Assembly: GCF_008932115.1 (NCBI RefSeq)
Contig: NZ_CP044543.1
Span: 3,478,501 to 3,542,500 of the forward strand
Direction: 5' to 3'
Length of the DNA: 64,000 bases
Source: Bradyrhizobium betae
GTDB lineage: Bacteria > Pseudomonadota > Alphaproteobacteria > Rhizobiales > Xanthobacteraceae
The notes under the pieces are model-generated. The model was not told the origin of the DNA and searched no databases. It worked only from the letters and a program-made list of their open reading frames with translations. Positions 27,547 to 37,673 of the stretch are shown here, in pieces. The translations under genes were made by a program, and so were the position numbers. Within the stretch, counting starts at the first letter, position 1. Each line of letters begins with the position of its first letter.

Positions 27547-27672
27547 ATGTTTTGGATTTATTGGAACACCGCTTGGTCGCTGATCATCAGCGGCATCATG
27601 GTCGCCACCATCATCAGCCACCCCGACGCCGAATTCGCCGAAGTACGCGCCGCAAAGCGGCGGCTGATGTGA
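27547..27672 (+). CDS. Small membrane protein, 41 aa
   Basis: MFWIYWNTAWSLIISGIMVA continues with TIISHPDAEFAEVRAAKRRLM. One hydrophobic segment covers about residues 2-24, followed by a charged tail. GGAGG at 27535-27539 is correctly spaced before ATG 27547, the best support for it as a gene. Short membrane proteins of this form are common and uncharacterised; no neighbour suggests a role. Confidence 0.7.
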   Translation: MFWIYWNTAWSLIISGIMVATIISHPDAEFAEVRAAKRRLM

Positions 27673-27891
27673 ACTTCGAGGCCTCCTGAGACGTTAGCTG
27701 CTTGATCGCTGGCCTCGCCTTCACGGTGAAGTCACGGTACGAGGTCCGGTTTGGATTCGCCTCCGTTTCCGGGCCTCGTCCCCGCCGGCGTGACGCGAGG
27801 GTTTTAGTGACGGCGCGATGCCGCGCCGAAACCCGATCGCTGGGAGGCGATCGGGCGTCGGCCTGAAGTCCGCGACATCGGCCAGTTTCGG

Positions 27892-28122
27892 CTAGTGGTG
27901 ATGATGACGCCAGTTGCCGCGTCCCCGGTACCAGCCATAGTGATGTCCGCGATTGCGGTGCCAGCCACCATGGCCGTGACCATGGCCGCCGCGGACCTGG
28001 ATCACCGCGTCGCTCTGCGTGTCGGTCAAGGTCAAGGGAGCTACTCCCAGCCGTGCCGACGCCGGCGATGACAATGCGATCGTCGCTATCACGGCCGTTG
28101 CGGCCAGTCCCAAAAATCTCAT
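27892..28122 (-). CDS. Small secreted His/Gly-rich protein, 76 aa
   Basis: A signal peptide (about 1-23, ending ASA) is followed by a short stretch (LTLTDTQSDAVIQVRGG) and a tail dominated by His, Gly, Arg and Trp: HGHGHGGWHRNRGHHYGWYR and ending NWRHHHH. Such tails can bind metals or mediate wall contact, but no function is established. It starts at ATG 28122. It may belong to the small Gly/His-rich exported proteins common in Bradyrhizobium, a family call made from composition only. Confidence 0.78.
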   Translation of the reverse strand: MRFLGLAATAVIATIALSSPASARLGVAPLTLTDTQSDAVIQVRGGHGHGHGGWHRNRGHHYGWYRGRGNWRHHHH

Positions 28123-28203
28123 GGTTTTTCCTCTCCTGCTCTTCTGATCCCGGATCGCATCGGGGCACGCGGGGCCGGGCCGCCCACCTGCCCGAATTCG
28201 GTT

Positions 28204-28614
28204 TCACCAGCCGCCAGGGAATTCGCGATGCTCGAAAGCCAAACGCCGCTCGAATGGCCTGTGGGATGTTCGGGAGGGGCGGGCAGCGTGCCGTGGCTTG
28301 GTGATGTGTTCGGTGACGGTGCGTGCCGGCTGCGTCTCGGGCGTGGGCTCCGGCGCCATCATCGCAAGCGCCTCGCGCGGAGGCTGCTCGTCGTGTTCGA
28401 CGTCGGCGACAACGGAAGCCGCCGGGACGGACGGATGCGAGACGTCGAACACGATCTTTTCAGGGACAGGGCGTGTCGAGCTGATCCGGATGATGCTTCT
28501 GTCCACCTCGGCGGCCGAAATCGGCTCAACGGCAGGCGGAAGAAAATGATCGGCGGCGAACAGCAGCGACAGCAGCAGTCCACCGACGAAGATGAGATAT
28601 CTGAAGATAGGCAT
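28204..28614 (-). CDS. Membrane-anchored hypothetical protein, 136 aa
   Basis: It begins MPIFRYLIFVGGLLLSLLFA, a single N-terminal membrane anchor, then ADHFLPPAVEPISAAEVDRSIIRI and a Pro/Glu-rich, later basic (PRHAARPSRTSHRPFERRL) region predicted to be disordered. An upstream GTG two codons earlier is also possible; ATG 28614 is chosen. I recognise no domain. The composition resembles short anchored envelope proteins of unknown role. It lies 81 bp upstream of the His-rich protein gene on the same strand. Confidence 0.65.
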   Translation of the reverse strand: MPIFRYLIFVGGLLLSLLFAADHFLPPAVEPISAAEVDRSIIRISSTRPVPEKIVFDVSHPSVPAASVVADVEHDEQPPREALAMMAPEPTPETQPARTVTEHITKPRHAARPSRTSHRPFERRLAFEHREFPGGW

Positions 28615-28874
28615 GAACACCCGCGAGCGCGTCCCATGAATCAGGACGCGGCTCTAACGGGAAAAACAGGCAATCGTTCCGATCGATCGCGTCGGAAGGA
28701 GCCGATGCGATTGGTAAGCCGTCGATTGGCTGCTCCCGCACCGCCAATTGGAACATTGTCTACAGGTCTGTTGTTGTCAGGAAAAAGATGCAATCGTGGC
28801 CTGATCACCATGGCGGGCCGCCGCTCGGCGGGTCCGGCTGGCAGCCATTCTGGTCAACGGACATAAGTTGAACG

Positions 28875-29147
28875 ATGGACGACAAGAAATCGATCGAGGA
28901 TATTCTTTCGGGCCTGCGGGCCGACTCGCCAGCGAGATCCGTCCAGGCCCTTCCCGCCAGGAATTTCGAGCATCTCAGCGACGAGAGCGTCCTGCGTCTC
29001 TATGATGGCATCCGCCGTCAGGTCGACGCCGACAAGGCGCTTGGTGACAAATATCGTCTGGTCGGTCCCGCAACCAGGGAACGAGCGGATCGTCTTTGCG
29101 AGGAATTGGTCGAACGAGGGGTGAAGTTCATCCCGATCGTCTGGTAG
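28875..29147 (+). CDS. Hypothetical protein, 90 aa
   Basis: A 90-aa charged, soluble protein (MDDKKSIEDILSGLRADSPA) with a helical core LSDESVLRLYDGIRRQVDAD and an ordered end ERADRLCEELVERGVKFIPI. No signal peptide or membrane segment. I do not recognise it. It lies 145 bp upstream of the CoA-transferase gene on the same strand but nothing links the two functionally. The ribosome site before ATG 28875 is weak. Confidence 0.65.
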   Translation: MDDKKSIEDILSGLRADSPARSVQALPARNFEHLSDESVLRLYDGIRRQVDADKALGDKYRLVGPATRERADRLCEELVERGVKFIPIVW

Positions 29148-29292
29148 CCGGCCCCGGGGCTTTCATCGCGACGGGTGAAGCACGTCCGGGTCACGACGAC
29201 CGGTTGCAGGGCGCGCGCCGCAGAGCGCTTGATCTAAATCATCCGGCAACAGCCGATTTGATGGAAAGTCCCGTCAAACCAGAGAGGTTCAC

Positions 29293-30792
29293 GTGTCCTT
29301 TGATCGTTCGCGCATCGCGTCGCCGGCATTTCGCTCGAAAATCATGTCGGCCGATGAAGCCGCCGCGCTCGTGCCGCACGGCGCGAATGTCGGCATGAGC
29401 GGCTTTACCGGGTCCGGTCACCCGAAGGCGGTGCCGACGGCACTGGCGCGCCGGATCGAGCAGGCGCATTCGCGCGGCGAACAGTTCCGGATCGGCGTGT
29501 GGACCGGCGCTTCGACCGCGCCCGAGCTGGATGGTGCGCTGGCCAAGGTCAACGGCGTCGAGCTGCGCCTGCCCTACCAGTCCGATCCGATCACGCGCGA
29601 GCGCATCAATGAAGGCGCGATGGACTACGTCGACATCCACCTCAGCCATGTCGCGCAGTTTGTCTGGTTCGGCTTCCTCGGGCACCTGGATGTCGCGCTG
29701 ATCGAGGTCACCGCCATCCTGCCGGACGGCAGCCTGGTGCCCTCGAAGTCCATCGGCAACAACAAGACCTGGCTGGACCAGGCCGATCGCATCATTATCG
29801 AGGTCAATTCGGGGATGAGCCCGGCGCTGCAAGGCATGCACGACGTCTATTACGGCACCCGGCTGCCGCCGCACCGCAAGCCGATCCCCATCATCGCGCC
29901 CGGCGACAGGATCGGCGAGACCACGTTTCGCTGCGATCCCGCCAAGGTCATTGCCGTGGTCGAGACCAACGCCGCGGACCGCGACACCAGCTTCGCCGCA
30001 CCTGATGCGACATCCGAGGCGATCGCCGGCCACATCCTCGAATTTCTCGGACACGAGGTTCGCCGCGGCAGGCTGCCGCCGGAATTGCTGCCGATCCAGT
30101 CCGGCGTCGGCAACGTGGCCAATGCCGTGATGGCGGGACTCGAGAACGGCCCGTTCTCCGGGCTGACCGCCTATACCGAAGTGTTGCAGGACGGCATGCT
30201 GAACCTGGTTCGCTCCGGCCGGATGGTGCTCGCCTCCGCCACCGCGCTGTCGTTCAGTGCCGACGCGACCCGGCAATTCGATCGCGACATCGAAAATCTC
30301 AAGACGAAAATCGTGCTGCGCACGCAGGAGATCTCCAACCATCCGGAGGTGATCCGGAGGCTCGGCGTGATCGCGATGAACGGATTGATCGAGGCCGACA
30401 TCTACGGGAACGTCAACTCGACCCACATTCGCGGCACCACCATCATGAACGGCATCGGCGGCTCCGGCGATTTCGCCCGCAACGCCTATCTCTCGATCTT
30501 CATGACGCCGTCGACCGCCAAGGGCGGCTCGATCTCGGCGATCGTGCCGATGGTGACGCACGTCGATCACACCGAGCACGACGTGCAGATCATCGTGACC
30601 GAGCACGGTCTTGCCGATTTGCGCGGCCTGTCGCCGAAGCAGCGGGCTGCGGTCGTCATCGGCAATGCCGCGCACCCGTCGTTCCGGCCGGCACTGAAGG
30701 ATTATTTCGAACGTGCGTGCCGGCTCTCGCCGGGAAAGCACACGCCGCATCTGCTGGACGAAGCTTTCCGCATGGTCCAGCCCTTACGCTGA
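29293..30792 (+). CDS. Acetyl-CoA hydrolase/succinate CoA-transferase family enzyme
   Basis: A 499-aa class I CoA-transferase. The CoA-binding start is NVGMSGFTGSGHPKAVP. The catalytic Glu is about E296 in AYTEVLQDG. Further family motifs are GGSGDFARNAYLSIF and VTEHGLADLRGLSPKQRA. It most resembles succinate:acetate CoA-transferases (AarC, Cat1/ScpC), which exchange CoA between succinyl-CoA and acetate or propionate and so link acid pools to the TCA cycle. GAGAGG precedes GTG 29293. It is a single gene with no pathway partner beside it, so the true acyl substrate is uncertain. Confidence 0.92.
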   Translation: MSFDRSRIASPAFRSKIMSADEAAALVPHGANVGMSGFTGSGHPKAVPTALARRIEQAHSRGEQFRIGVWTGASTAPELDGALAKVNGVELRLPYQSDPITRERINEGAMDYVDIHLSHVAQFVWFGFLGHLDVALIEVTAILPDGSLVPSKSIGNNKTWLDQADRIIIEVNSGMSPALQGMHDVYYGTRLPPHRKPIPIIAPGDRIGETTFRCDPAKVIAVVETNAADRDTSFAAPDATSEAIAGHILEFLGHEVRRGRLPPELLPIQSGVGNVANAVMAGLENGPFSGLTAYTEVLQDGMLNLVRSGRMVLASATALSFSADATRQFDRDIENLKTKIVLRTQEISNHPEVIRRLGVIAMNGLIEADIYGNVNSTHIRGTTIMNGIGGSGDFARNAYLSIFMTPSTAKGGSISAIVPMVTHVDHTEHDVQIIVTEHGLADLRGLSPKQRAAVVIGNAAHPSFRPALKDYFERACRLSPGKHTPHLLDEAFRMVQPLR

Positions 30793-30820
30793 AGAGCGCA
30801 GCCGCCGGGGGCGGCTACGT

Positions 30821-31099
30821 TCAGCTCGCGGGTCTTGCGTTGATCTGCGGCAAGCCGGGCTTGCGCTCCGGAAGCTTCTTTTTCGGCGGCGCGGGAAGCA
30901 GGCCTTCCCGGATCAACTGCTTCCGGGCGAGCTTGCGGGCGCGGCGGATCGCCTCGGCTTTCTCGCGCGTCTTTTTCTCGGAGGGCTTCTCGTAGGAGCG
31001 CCGCTGTTTCATCTCGCGAAAAACGCCTTCGCGCTGCATCTTCTTCTTCAGAACACGAAGCGCCTGATCGATGTTGTTGTCGCGGACGAGGACCTGCAA
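30821..31099 (-). CDS. rpsU: Ribosomal protein bS21, TTG start
   Basis: A 92-aa homologue of 30S subunit protein bS21. The core is [20 protein letters not shown] followed by [22 protein letters not shown], the typical alphaproteobacterial sequence, and a basic helix with [17 protein letters not shown]. The only start that gives the usual N-terminus is TTG at 31099, with AAGGAA about 8 bp upstream; no ATG or GTG is near. The C-terminal tail ([17 protein letters not shown]) is species-specific. Bradyrhizobium-type genomes often carry more than one rpsU, so this may be a secondary copy. Confidence 0.88.
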   Translation of the reverse strand: MQVLVRDNNIDQALRVLKKKMQREGVFREMKQRRSYEKPSEKKTREKAEAIRRARKLARKQLIREGLLPAPPKKKLPERKPGLPQINARPAS

Positions 31100-31350
31100 T
31101 TGAGATTCCTTGGCTAGGCTGCGAAATGAGGCAGTCCTGCACGCAGCCGATTGCGCAGGAGTTTCATTGCGATCGTGAGGATGACAGCAACGGCGATCTG
31201 GTCCGCCGGCCTCGAACACGCGAGCGACTGGGCATCGCGATACAGTTCGGGGGCGACGTGAACACTCCCGGGCGGCCGTGTCAATCGATAAGGCGGCCCT
31301 GGACGTCAATTCGCGGTCCGAAACCCGCGCGGGGCGCGGCGAGGAGCGCG

Positions 31351-34014
31351 CTAAGCTGCCGCTGCCTGCGCGGCCAGCAATTGCTTCAGCTTTGCCGACG
31401 GCACCGCCGGGCTGAACAGCCAACCCTGCATCTGGCTGCATCCGAGCTGCCGCAGCACGTCGCGCTGGGTCTCGGTCTCGACGCCTTCGGCCGTCGTCGC
31501 CATGTGGCGGGCGGCGGCCATGTGCACCACCGCCTGCACGATCGGCGACGAATCCTCGGGCTCGCCGATGTCGCTGATGAAGCTGCGGTCGATCTTGATC
31601 TTGTCGAAGGGGAAACGGTGCAGGTAGCTCAGCGAGGAATAGCCGGTGCCGAAATCGTCGAGCGCGATGCGCACGCCGAGCTCGCGCAGCTGCTGCAGGA
31701 TCGTCAGCGCCTCCTCGTCGTCGCGGATCAGCACGGTTTCGGTGACCTCGAGCTCGAGCCGGCCGGGCGCGAGGCCTGATTCCGCGAGCGCGGCGGCGAC
31801 CTTGAGCGCCAGCGTGCGGGCGCGGAACTGCACCGGCGAGACGTTGACGGCGACATGGATATCGCCCGGCCAGCTGGAGGCTTCGGTACAGGCCTGCTTC
31901 AGCACCCATTCGCCGATCTCGCCGATCAGCCCGGTCTCTTCGGCGACCGGGATGAAGTCGGCGGGCGAGATCATGCCGCGCTCGGGATGGCGCCAGCGCA
32001 GCAGCGCCTCGCAGCCGGTGACGACATTGGCGGCAAGGTCGACCAGCGGCTGATAGTGGACCTCGAACTCGCCGCGCGCGAGCGCCTGGCGCAGATCGAG
32101 CTCGAGCTGCCGGCGCAGCCGCGCTTTGGCGTCGTATTCGGGCACGAACAGGCGGAAGGTGCGGCGGCCCTCGGACTTCGCCGCGTACATCGCCAGATCG
32201 GCGCGCTTGAGCAGGTCGTCGAGATTGTCGCCATGGTCGGGCGCGATCGCGATGCCGATGCTGGCGTCGGTCGGAATCTCCTGGCCCTTGCAGTTCACGG
32301 GCGAACGCAGCGCCTTAAGGATATCTTCAGCCAATGCCGTCAGTTCAGCCGGGTCGCTGGTTCCGGCCTTGACGATAGCGAACTCGTCGCCGCCGAGACG
32401 CGCGACGAGATCGTTGCCGCTGACGCAGGCGCGCAGGCGGTTTGCGACCTGGCGCAGCAATTCGTCGCCGACCTCGTGGCCGAGCGAATCGTTGACGCCC
32501 TTGAACTCGTCGACGTCGATATAGAGGATCGCGAACGGCTTGCCCTGGGCCAGCTCCGCCACGCGGCGCTCCAGATGGCCGCGCATCAGCACGCGGTTGG
32601 GCAGGTCGGTCAGCGCGTCGTAATGTGCCATGTGCGCAATGCGCTCGTCGGCGCGGATGCGCTCGGTGACGTCGTCATGGGTGGCGAGCCAGCCGCCGGA
32701 AGCGCCGGGCTGGTTCTTGATCTCGATCAGGCGGCCGTCGGAAGTCTCCACGATGGCGCTCTGCGTGAGCTCGACCTGGCTCAGGATCCCGTCGCAATAG
32801 GCATCGACGTCGCCTTCGAGCGAGCCGGTGTCGTAGCGGTGCTGGATCACATCGCGGAAATAGGCGCCGGGCTTTACCACGTCGGCGGAGAGGCCGTACA
32901 TCTCGATGTAGCGCCGGTTACAGACGATCAGCTGCTCGTCCTGATCGAACATCAGGAGGCCCTGATTCATCGTGTTCAGGGCGGTGTCGAGCCGCTGCTT
33001 CTCGATCGACAGCCGGCGCGTCATCTGGCGGAAGATCAGATAGAGCGTAAGCACGAGCAGGCCGATCGACAGCATGGCGACGGCGACGAAGAATTTCGTT
33101 TGGGTGTGCCAGGTCGCGAGCGCCGCGTCCAGCGATCGGGTGGCGACCACGACCAGCGGTTCGCCGGTCAGCATGCGCGAGGCGACGATGCGGTCCTTGC
33201 CGTCCATCGGGCTCGCGAGCTGGGTCGTGACGAAGGTGCGCTCGAACACCGCCATCTGCTCGGGCGTGCCCTTGCGGTAGTTCTGCCCGATCATCGCGTC
33301 GACATGCGGAATGCGTGCGAGCAGCTGGCCGTTCTGGTGGTGCATCGCGATCGTGGAGTCCTCGCCGAGCCCGCTCGATGCGAAGAAGGATTCCAGTTGC
33401 TCCGGCGTGATCGCGCGCGACACTATGCCGAGGAATTCGCCGTGGGGACCGGAGACGCGCCGCGCGAACACGATCGCAGGTCCGTCGCCGAGCCGGCCGG
33501 GCACGACCTCGATCTCTTCCTGTGCGGCGGGATCGTTCATGAGCCGGTTGAAATAGCCGCGGTCGGAGACCGAGATGTCGGCGACCGGCCAACGCTTCGA
33601 CGAATTGACCAGCACGCCTCTGGAATCGAACAAATTGGCGCCGGCGACGTCGGACCAGCCGCTGGCTTTGGCGCGCAGCACTTCGTGCATCGCAAGGGTG
33701 CCCATCTCGCTGCGGAAGATCTCGGCGGATTCGATGCCGTGGCTTTCGAGCTCGGCGATGATGCTCTTCTGGAGCACCGCGAAATCCTCGAACTCGCGGT
33801 CGAAGTGCCGGGCCAGCAGCCGCACGGCGCTCTCCAGGCTGTCGCGGCCGCTCTCGATCGCATTCTGCCGGAAGCGGTCGACGGTCAGAGCGGTGCCGAT
33901 CGCCATCGCGACCATCAGCACGACGCCGCCGGCGATCAGCCACGTCAGCGGCGCGCCCTGCCAACGGCGGAGCAGCGCGCGCATGCGCGCGGTCCATCGG
34001 ATCGATGTGCCCAT
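31351..34014 (-). CDS. Membrane GGDEF-EAL protein with CACHE and PAS sensors
   Basis: An 887-aa c-di-GMP protein. Two membrane segments (about 25-45 and 305-330) flank a periplasmic CACHE-like sensor. A PAS domain follows (about 345-450; [21 protein letters not shown]). The GGDEF domain has an intact LGGDEF near 541 and the usual DLPNR start. The EAL domain has intact EALLRW (about 669) and the conserved [20 protein letters not shown] and DRSFI motifs. Both synthesis and hydrolysis of c-di-GMP are therefore possible on sequence. The ligand is unknown. It lies upstream of no obvious partner. Confidence 0.94.
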   Translation of the reverse strand: MGTSIRWTARMRALLRRWQGAPLTWLIAGGVVLMVAMAIGTALTVDRFRQNAIESGRDSLESAVRLLARHFDREFEDFAVLQKSIIAELESHGIESAEIFRSEMGTLAMHEVLRAKASGWSDVAGANLFDSRGVLVNSSKRWPVADISVSDRGYFNRLMNDPAAQEEIEVVPGRLGDGPAIVFARRVSGPHGEFLGIVSRAITPEQLESFFASSGLGEDSTIAMHHQNGQLLARIPHVDAMIGQNYRKGTPEQMAVFERTFVTTQLASPMDGKDRIVASRMLTGEPLVVVATRSLDAALATWHTQTKFFVAVAMLSIGLLVLTLYLIFRQMTRRLSIEKQRLDTALNTMNQGLLMFDQDEQLIVCNRRYIEMYGLSADVVKPGAYFRDVIQHRYDTGSLEGDVDAYCDGILSQVELTQSAIVETSDGRLIEIKNQPGASGGWLATHDDVTERIRADERIAHMAHYDALTDLPNRVLMRGHLERRVAELAQGKPFAILYIDVDEFKGVNDSLGHEVGDELLRQVANRLRACVSGNDLVARLGGDEFAIVKAGTSDPAELTALAEDILKALRSPVNCKGQEIPTDASIGIAIAPDHGDNLDDLLKRADLAMYAAKSEGRRTFRLFVPEYDAKARLRRQLELDLRQALARGEFEVHYQPLVDLAANVVTGCEALLRWRHPERGMISPADFIPVAEETGLIGEIGEWVLKQACTEASSWPGDIHVAVNVSPVQFRARTLALKVAAALAESGLAPGRLELEVTETVLIRDDEEALTILQQLRELGVRIALDDFGTGYSSLSYLHRFPFDKIKIDRSFISDIGEPEDSSPIVQAVVHMAAARHMATTAEGVETETQRDVLRQLGCSQMQGWLFSPAVPSAKLKQLLAAQAAAA

Positions 34015-34128
34015 CCAGCCCTCCCGTGGGATGCAAGATGCAGCAAAACCGCCAAGACCCCGTTACCAGCGAGGGTTAGGAAATGATGAATCGGAGCGGA
34101 ATCAGCGGGTTGAAGCTCCGGCCGGCGT

Positions 34129-34821
34129 TCATCGCTTGATCTCCCAATTCAGCGCTTCCGCATTGCCCTTCGCGAACATCGCCGGCACGTCGAACTTGCC
34201 GGTCTTGAGGTCGTAACGACATTTCCAGTCGGCCAGCCCCTTCACGGCGACGTTCTTCGGATGCTTGTCCATTTCGCCCGACAGCGAGATCAGCAGGTAG
34301 CGGTTGTTGGGCCAGTCGACGCCGAGCCAGCGATAGGCATCTTCGGCGCCCTTCATCAAATTGGCCGAGATGTGATAGTCGAGCTTCATCTTCTTCGTGT
34401 CCGGCCGGCTGTGGAAATAGGCCCAGGCGAGATCGCTGAGCGATCTCTTGGTCGCGTTCACGAAGGCGCCGTTCTCGACATGGTAGAGAAACAGATCCTG
34501 CTCGCCGGAGCCGGTCTTCTGCATCCGCCCCAGCCATTGCGAGTCGGCGGTGAAGCGGAAGCCGGCGCCATAGCCCTGCTCCGGCTTCAGCTCGGTCATC
34601 TGCTCGCCGCGCCGCGCCCAGACCTGCCATTTGACGTCCCAATCGCCGCTGTCCTTCATGTACTGCTCGAGCCTGGTGGCGCCGTCGGGTGAGGTGAAGG
34701 CGAGATCGGCATTGTCGGTGAGGACGTAGCCCGGCGGCGGGCCGGACCCGGCAAGCGCGGGGGAGGCGGCCAGTGTGAAGGCGAGCGCCAGCCATGGCGC
34801 GGTGCGAAAAAGCGCGGTCAC
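34129..34821 (-). CDS. Secreted hypothetical protein, 230 aa
   Basis: A signal peptide of about 24 residues (ending ALA) leads to a mature domain of about 205 residues with many Trp and charged residues (YMKDSGDWDVKWQVWARRGE, WAYFHSRPDTKKMKLDYHIS, DAYRWLGVDWPNNRYLLISL). Cysteine is nearly absent. No known fold is recognised; the pattern suggests a beta-rich periplasmic protein. GTG 34821 has AGGGA upstream. It is divergent from the LysM gene and may share its promoter region. Confidence 0.75.
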   Translation of the reverse strand: MTALFRTAPWLALAFTLAASPALAGSGPPPGYVLTDNADLAFTSPDGATRLEQYMKDSGDWDVKWQVWARRGEQMTELKPEQGYGAGFRFTADSQWLGRMQKTGSGEQDLFLYHVENGAFVNATKRSLSDLAWAYFHSRPDTKKMKLDYHISANLMKGAEDAYRWLGVDWPNNRYLLISLSGEMDKHPKNVAVKGLADWKCRYDLKTGKFDVPAMFAKGNAEALNWEIKR

Positions 34822-34973
34822 GGAAAAATCCCTGAAAAATGCCGCAGCGCGGCCTCGCTGATTTGACGCCGAAGGGGCCGCGCCGGTTCATCCCATCGAC
34901 CGTCTTGCTGCCGCAGCCAAATCGGCGCAATTTGCCGCCTTCGGCCGATTTGCCAGCCAAGGTTCATGTCCTG

Positions 34974-36017
34974 ATGATCACCGCGCCCAAGGCCTTCATT
35001 GCCTTCTGTCTGCTCGCATTGGTTGGCACCGTGCTGGTTATCGGCCCCACCGAGCTGCGCCGCCTCTTGCCGGGCGGGACGAAGACCGAGATCGCGGCGG
35101 CCGCGAAGCCGGAAGTCAGGCCGGAGCCGAAGGCCGAGGCCAAAGTCGAAGCCAAGACGGCAGCCAAACCTGAAGCCAAGCCCGACGAGCCAAAGCTTGC
35201 TGCCACGGCGCCGCCCGCGCCATCCGCGTCTCCCGCACCGAAGGCTGATGCGCTGGCCGAGACGCAGAAGCAGGTTACGGCGCTGGCCGATCTCGTGCCG
35301 GCCAAGCCGCCGGCGGCCGCGACCGACGCGGGTCCCCGTTTCGACGTTGCGCGCGTCGATGATCATGGCGAGGCCGCGGTGATCGCGGGCGTGGCCGTGC
35401 CGGGCGCCAGGGTCGAGCTGCTGCGCGATGGCCAGCCGCTCGATGCTGTGGTGGCCGATGCGTCGGGCCAGTTCGTGATGACCCCGCCAAAGCTTCCCGC
35501 CGGTTCCTATGAACTGACCCTGCGCGCGAAATCGCCCGACGGCACCGTCACGCAGTCCGCCCGCACCATGCCGGTGACCGTCGCCGAAGCCGCGCCGCCG
35601 CCCGCGCGTATCGCACCGGCCACCCGGCCGGAGGCGAAGCAGGCCGAGAAGCCGGATGAAAAGTCGGATGTCGTCGCGGCTCTTCCGGGGCCGCGCATGT
35701 CGTCCGCATCGGAGAAATCAGCGGCGCGGCCGAGGCTGACCGGCGCACCGAAACCGCGGCTGATGGCACATGCGCCAGCCGCGCCGACGCCCACGACGGT
35801 CGCATCGGCGTCGCCGGCGGACGTCTTCAACACCGCGCCGGCAGGAACCGGCAGCCGGGTCATCACCCGCGGGGACAGCCTGTGGACCCTCAGCCGGCTC
35901 GCTTACGGCGACGGCGCCCGCTACGCCGTGATCTTCAACGCCAACCGCGACAAGATCCACAACCCCAATCTGATCTATCCCGGCCAGACCGTCGTGCTGC
36001 CGCAGAAGGCGGAGTGA
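34974..36017 (+). CDS. LysM peptidoglycan-binding membrane protein
   Basis: A 347-aa protein with an N-terminal membrane anchor (about 5-25), a long Ala/Pro/Lys-rich linker, an Ig/fibronectin-like region (about 115-195: VIAGVAVPGARVELLRDGQPL, then LPAGSYELTLRAKSPDG) and a C-terminal LysM motif (about 298-343: ITRGDSLWTLSRLAYGDGAR, then NPNLIYPGQTVVLP). It probably holds peptidoglycan near the inner membrane, resembling YgaU/LysM proteins. ATG 34974 is chosen because frames further upstream lack a domain and ribosome site. Confidence 0.88.
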   Translation: MITAPKAFIAFCLLALVGTVLVIGPTELRRLLPGGTKTEIAAAAKPEVRPEPKAEAKVEAKTAAKPEAKPDEPKLAATAPPAPSASPAPKADALAETQKQVTALADLVPAKPPAAATDAGPRFDVARVDDHGEAAVIAGVAVPGARVELLRDGQPLDAVVADASGQFVMTPPKLPAGSYELTLRAKSPDGTVTQSARTMPVTVAEAAPPPARIAPATRPEAKQAEKPDEKSDVVAALPGPRMSSASEKSAARPRLTGAPKPRLMAHAPAAPTPTTVASASPADVFNTAPAGTGSRVITRGDSLWTLSRLAYGDGARYAVIFNANRDKIHNPNLIYPGQTVVLPQKAE

Positions 36018-36083
36018 TATTTACTCTCGTCATGCCCGGGCATGACGCCGCTTCGGTCCTCCGCTCCATCTCCGCAATCGCTC

Positions 36084-36210
36084 GTCATTCCGGGGCGCGC
36101 CTCTTGGCGCGAACTATGATGCGCAATTGCGCATCTGAGAATCCATTTAGCCGCGACAATGCTGGCGCGATGGATTCCGGGCTCGTCGCTGCGCGACGCC
36201 CCGGAATGAC
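36084..36210. repeat. Dispersed palindromic repeat, GTCATTCCGGGGC family, copy 2
   Basis: The ends GTCATTCCGGGGC and GCCCCGGAATGAC are exact inverted copies, and the inner arms GAATCCAT / ATGGATTC form a second stem. It lies between the LysM gene and the Spy-like gene, both on the plus strand. The rest of the 285-bp gap shows no gene. Confidence 0.85.
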
Positions 36211-36302
36211 GCCCGCGACGCTTTGACCATCGTGCCCTTCGGAACCTTTGGTTCCGTTCCGAGTCATCTCCCTGCGACGCGATGCGCGCGGAGGGCCAGG
36301 AC

Positions 36303-37604
36303 GTGGTCAACTCTTTGGTCAGCTCGATATCACGCATGCGACTGGCGCTGGCGGTTGCGGCCTTCGCGAGTCTGGTCGTGTTGCTGCCTGGCAAAGCCGA
36401 GGCGCAGTTCGGGATCCGCGGGGGTCCGCTCGGCGTTGCACGGTTCGCCGTCGGCCATGTCATCGGAATGTCGCGCCTGCGCCATTCCCGCATGGCGGTG
36501 CGCAGCGGCCGATACCGCGCCGCCGCGTTGCGGTCGCAGGATCCGCGCGGCGCCGAGCGCGGCCAACTCTCAAATCCATATATTCTGCGCGCCGCGCTCA
36601 CGGCGCAGGCGGCGCTGTCGGGCTGGCATGGTGGCCGCCGACCGCAGGGCTGGTGGCGTCATCCCGACGGCAGCTATGGCTGGGTCGGCCCGGTGTTCTG
36701 GCCGTTCGCGCATGACGATCTCACCAATGCGATCATCCTTGGCGATGCCACCAGCCTCTCGCTCTATGGCTACGGCGACATCTATGCCGCGATCTTTTCG
36801 CCCTATGCCGCGACCGAGCTCGCCGCCTACACCGCGCCGCCAACGAGGCGCGGACGAAAGGTCCCGACCCCAGACGCGGTCTGCGACGCCAGCGACAGCG
36901 GCGGCCTGCCGGTCGACCGCATCGCCGCCGCCGTGCAGCCGAACGAAGTGCAGCGCGCGGCGCTGGACGAACTCGCGGCCGCGTGGCTCGCGGCGCGCGA
37001 CGCCATCCGCACCGCCTGTCCGGCCCAGCCGCCGGCAAACGCAACGGAGCGCCTCGGCCTGATGCAGACGCGCCTCGAGGCCATGATCAAGGCGACGGAC
37101 GCGATCGCCCCGCCGCTGGCAAAATTCGAAGGTCTCCTAGACGATGGCCAGAAGGCCAAGCTCGAGGCGATCTCCAGCGAGCGCCGCGCCGCGCTTGCCG
37201 CGATCCAGCGCAAGGACGCCAAATCCACAGCCAAGGCCGCAAGCGCCTGCGATCCCGACAACGATCCCCGCTACGACGTGCAGGCGCAGCGCCAGTACGA
37301 ACAGCTCGTGCAGCAGCAATGGCCCGCCGCCGAGATCGCGTCCACGCTGAAGCTCGACGAGGTCGCCCGCGCAAGGCTCGACGTGCTCCAGGACACCACG
37401 CTGCGCACCATGCAGACGCTCAGCGCCTGCCCGACCAAGCCCGCGGCGACCCCGCAGGCCCGCCTCGCCGCGGTGAAGGCGCGGCTGGAGACGATGCTGC
37501 AAGAAGTGAAAGGCGTCGGCGATGCGCTGGACGATTTCGAGGCGGATCTGAGCGACGAGCAGAAGGCGGGGTTCGAGGCGATCGGGCCGAAGCGGGGGGC
37601 GTGA
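36303..37604 (+). CDS. Spy/CpxP-like periplasmic protein with two LTxxQ-type motifs
   Basis: A 433-aa exported protein. The GTG start at 36303 has GGAGGG 36290-36295 in front, and a hydrophobic signal (about 12-36) ends AEAQF. The mature part has a Trp-rich stretch (GWHGGRRPQGWWRHPDGSYG) and two helical segments with LDDGQKAKLEAI and LSDEQKAGFEAI, matching the LTxxQ motif of the Spy/CpxP chaperones, each tied to a nearby conserved cysteine (TACPAQ; SACPTK). Such proteins bind misfolded periplasmic proteins or stress signals. The twofold repeat suggests two Spy-like units in one chain. Confidence 0.82.
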   Translation: MVNSLVSSISRMRLALAVAAFASLVVLLPGKAEAQFGIRGGPLGVARFAVGHVIGMSRLRHSRMAVRSGRYRAAALRSQDPRGAERGQLSNPYILRAALTAQAALSGWHGGRRPQGWWRHPDGSYGWVGPVFWPFAHDDLTNAIILGDATSLSLYGYGDIYAAIFSPYAATELAAYTAPPTRRGRKVPTPDAVCDASDSGGLPVDRIAAAVQPNEVQRAALDELAAAWLAARDAIRTACPAQPPANATERLGLMQTRLEAMIKATDAIAPPLAKFEGLLDDGQKAKLEAISSERRAALAAIQRKDAKSTAKAASACDPDNDPRYDVQAQRQYEQLVQQQWPAAEIASTLKLDEVARARLDVLQDTTLRTMQTLSACPTKPAATPQARLAAVKARLETMLQEVKGVGDALDDFEADLSDEQKAGFEAIGPKRGA

Positions 37605-37673
37605 AGGAGGGCGCCGCGCGGCAGTCCTTTCCCGACCGGCGATTTAATCGCATAAGACCATTCACAGGAAGTC

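Noticed and set aside
31855..34086. Long frame antisense to the GGDEF-EAL gene
   Set aside because: GGDEF and EAL motifs on the other strand are decisive.
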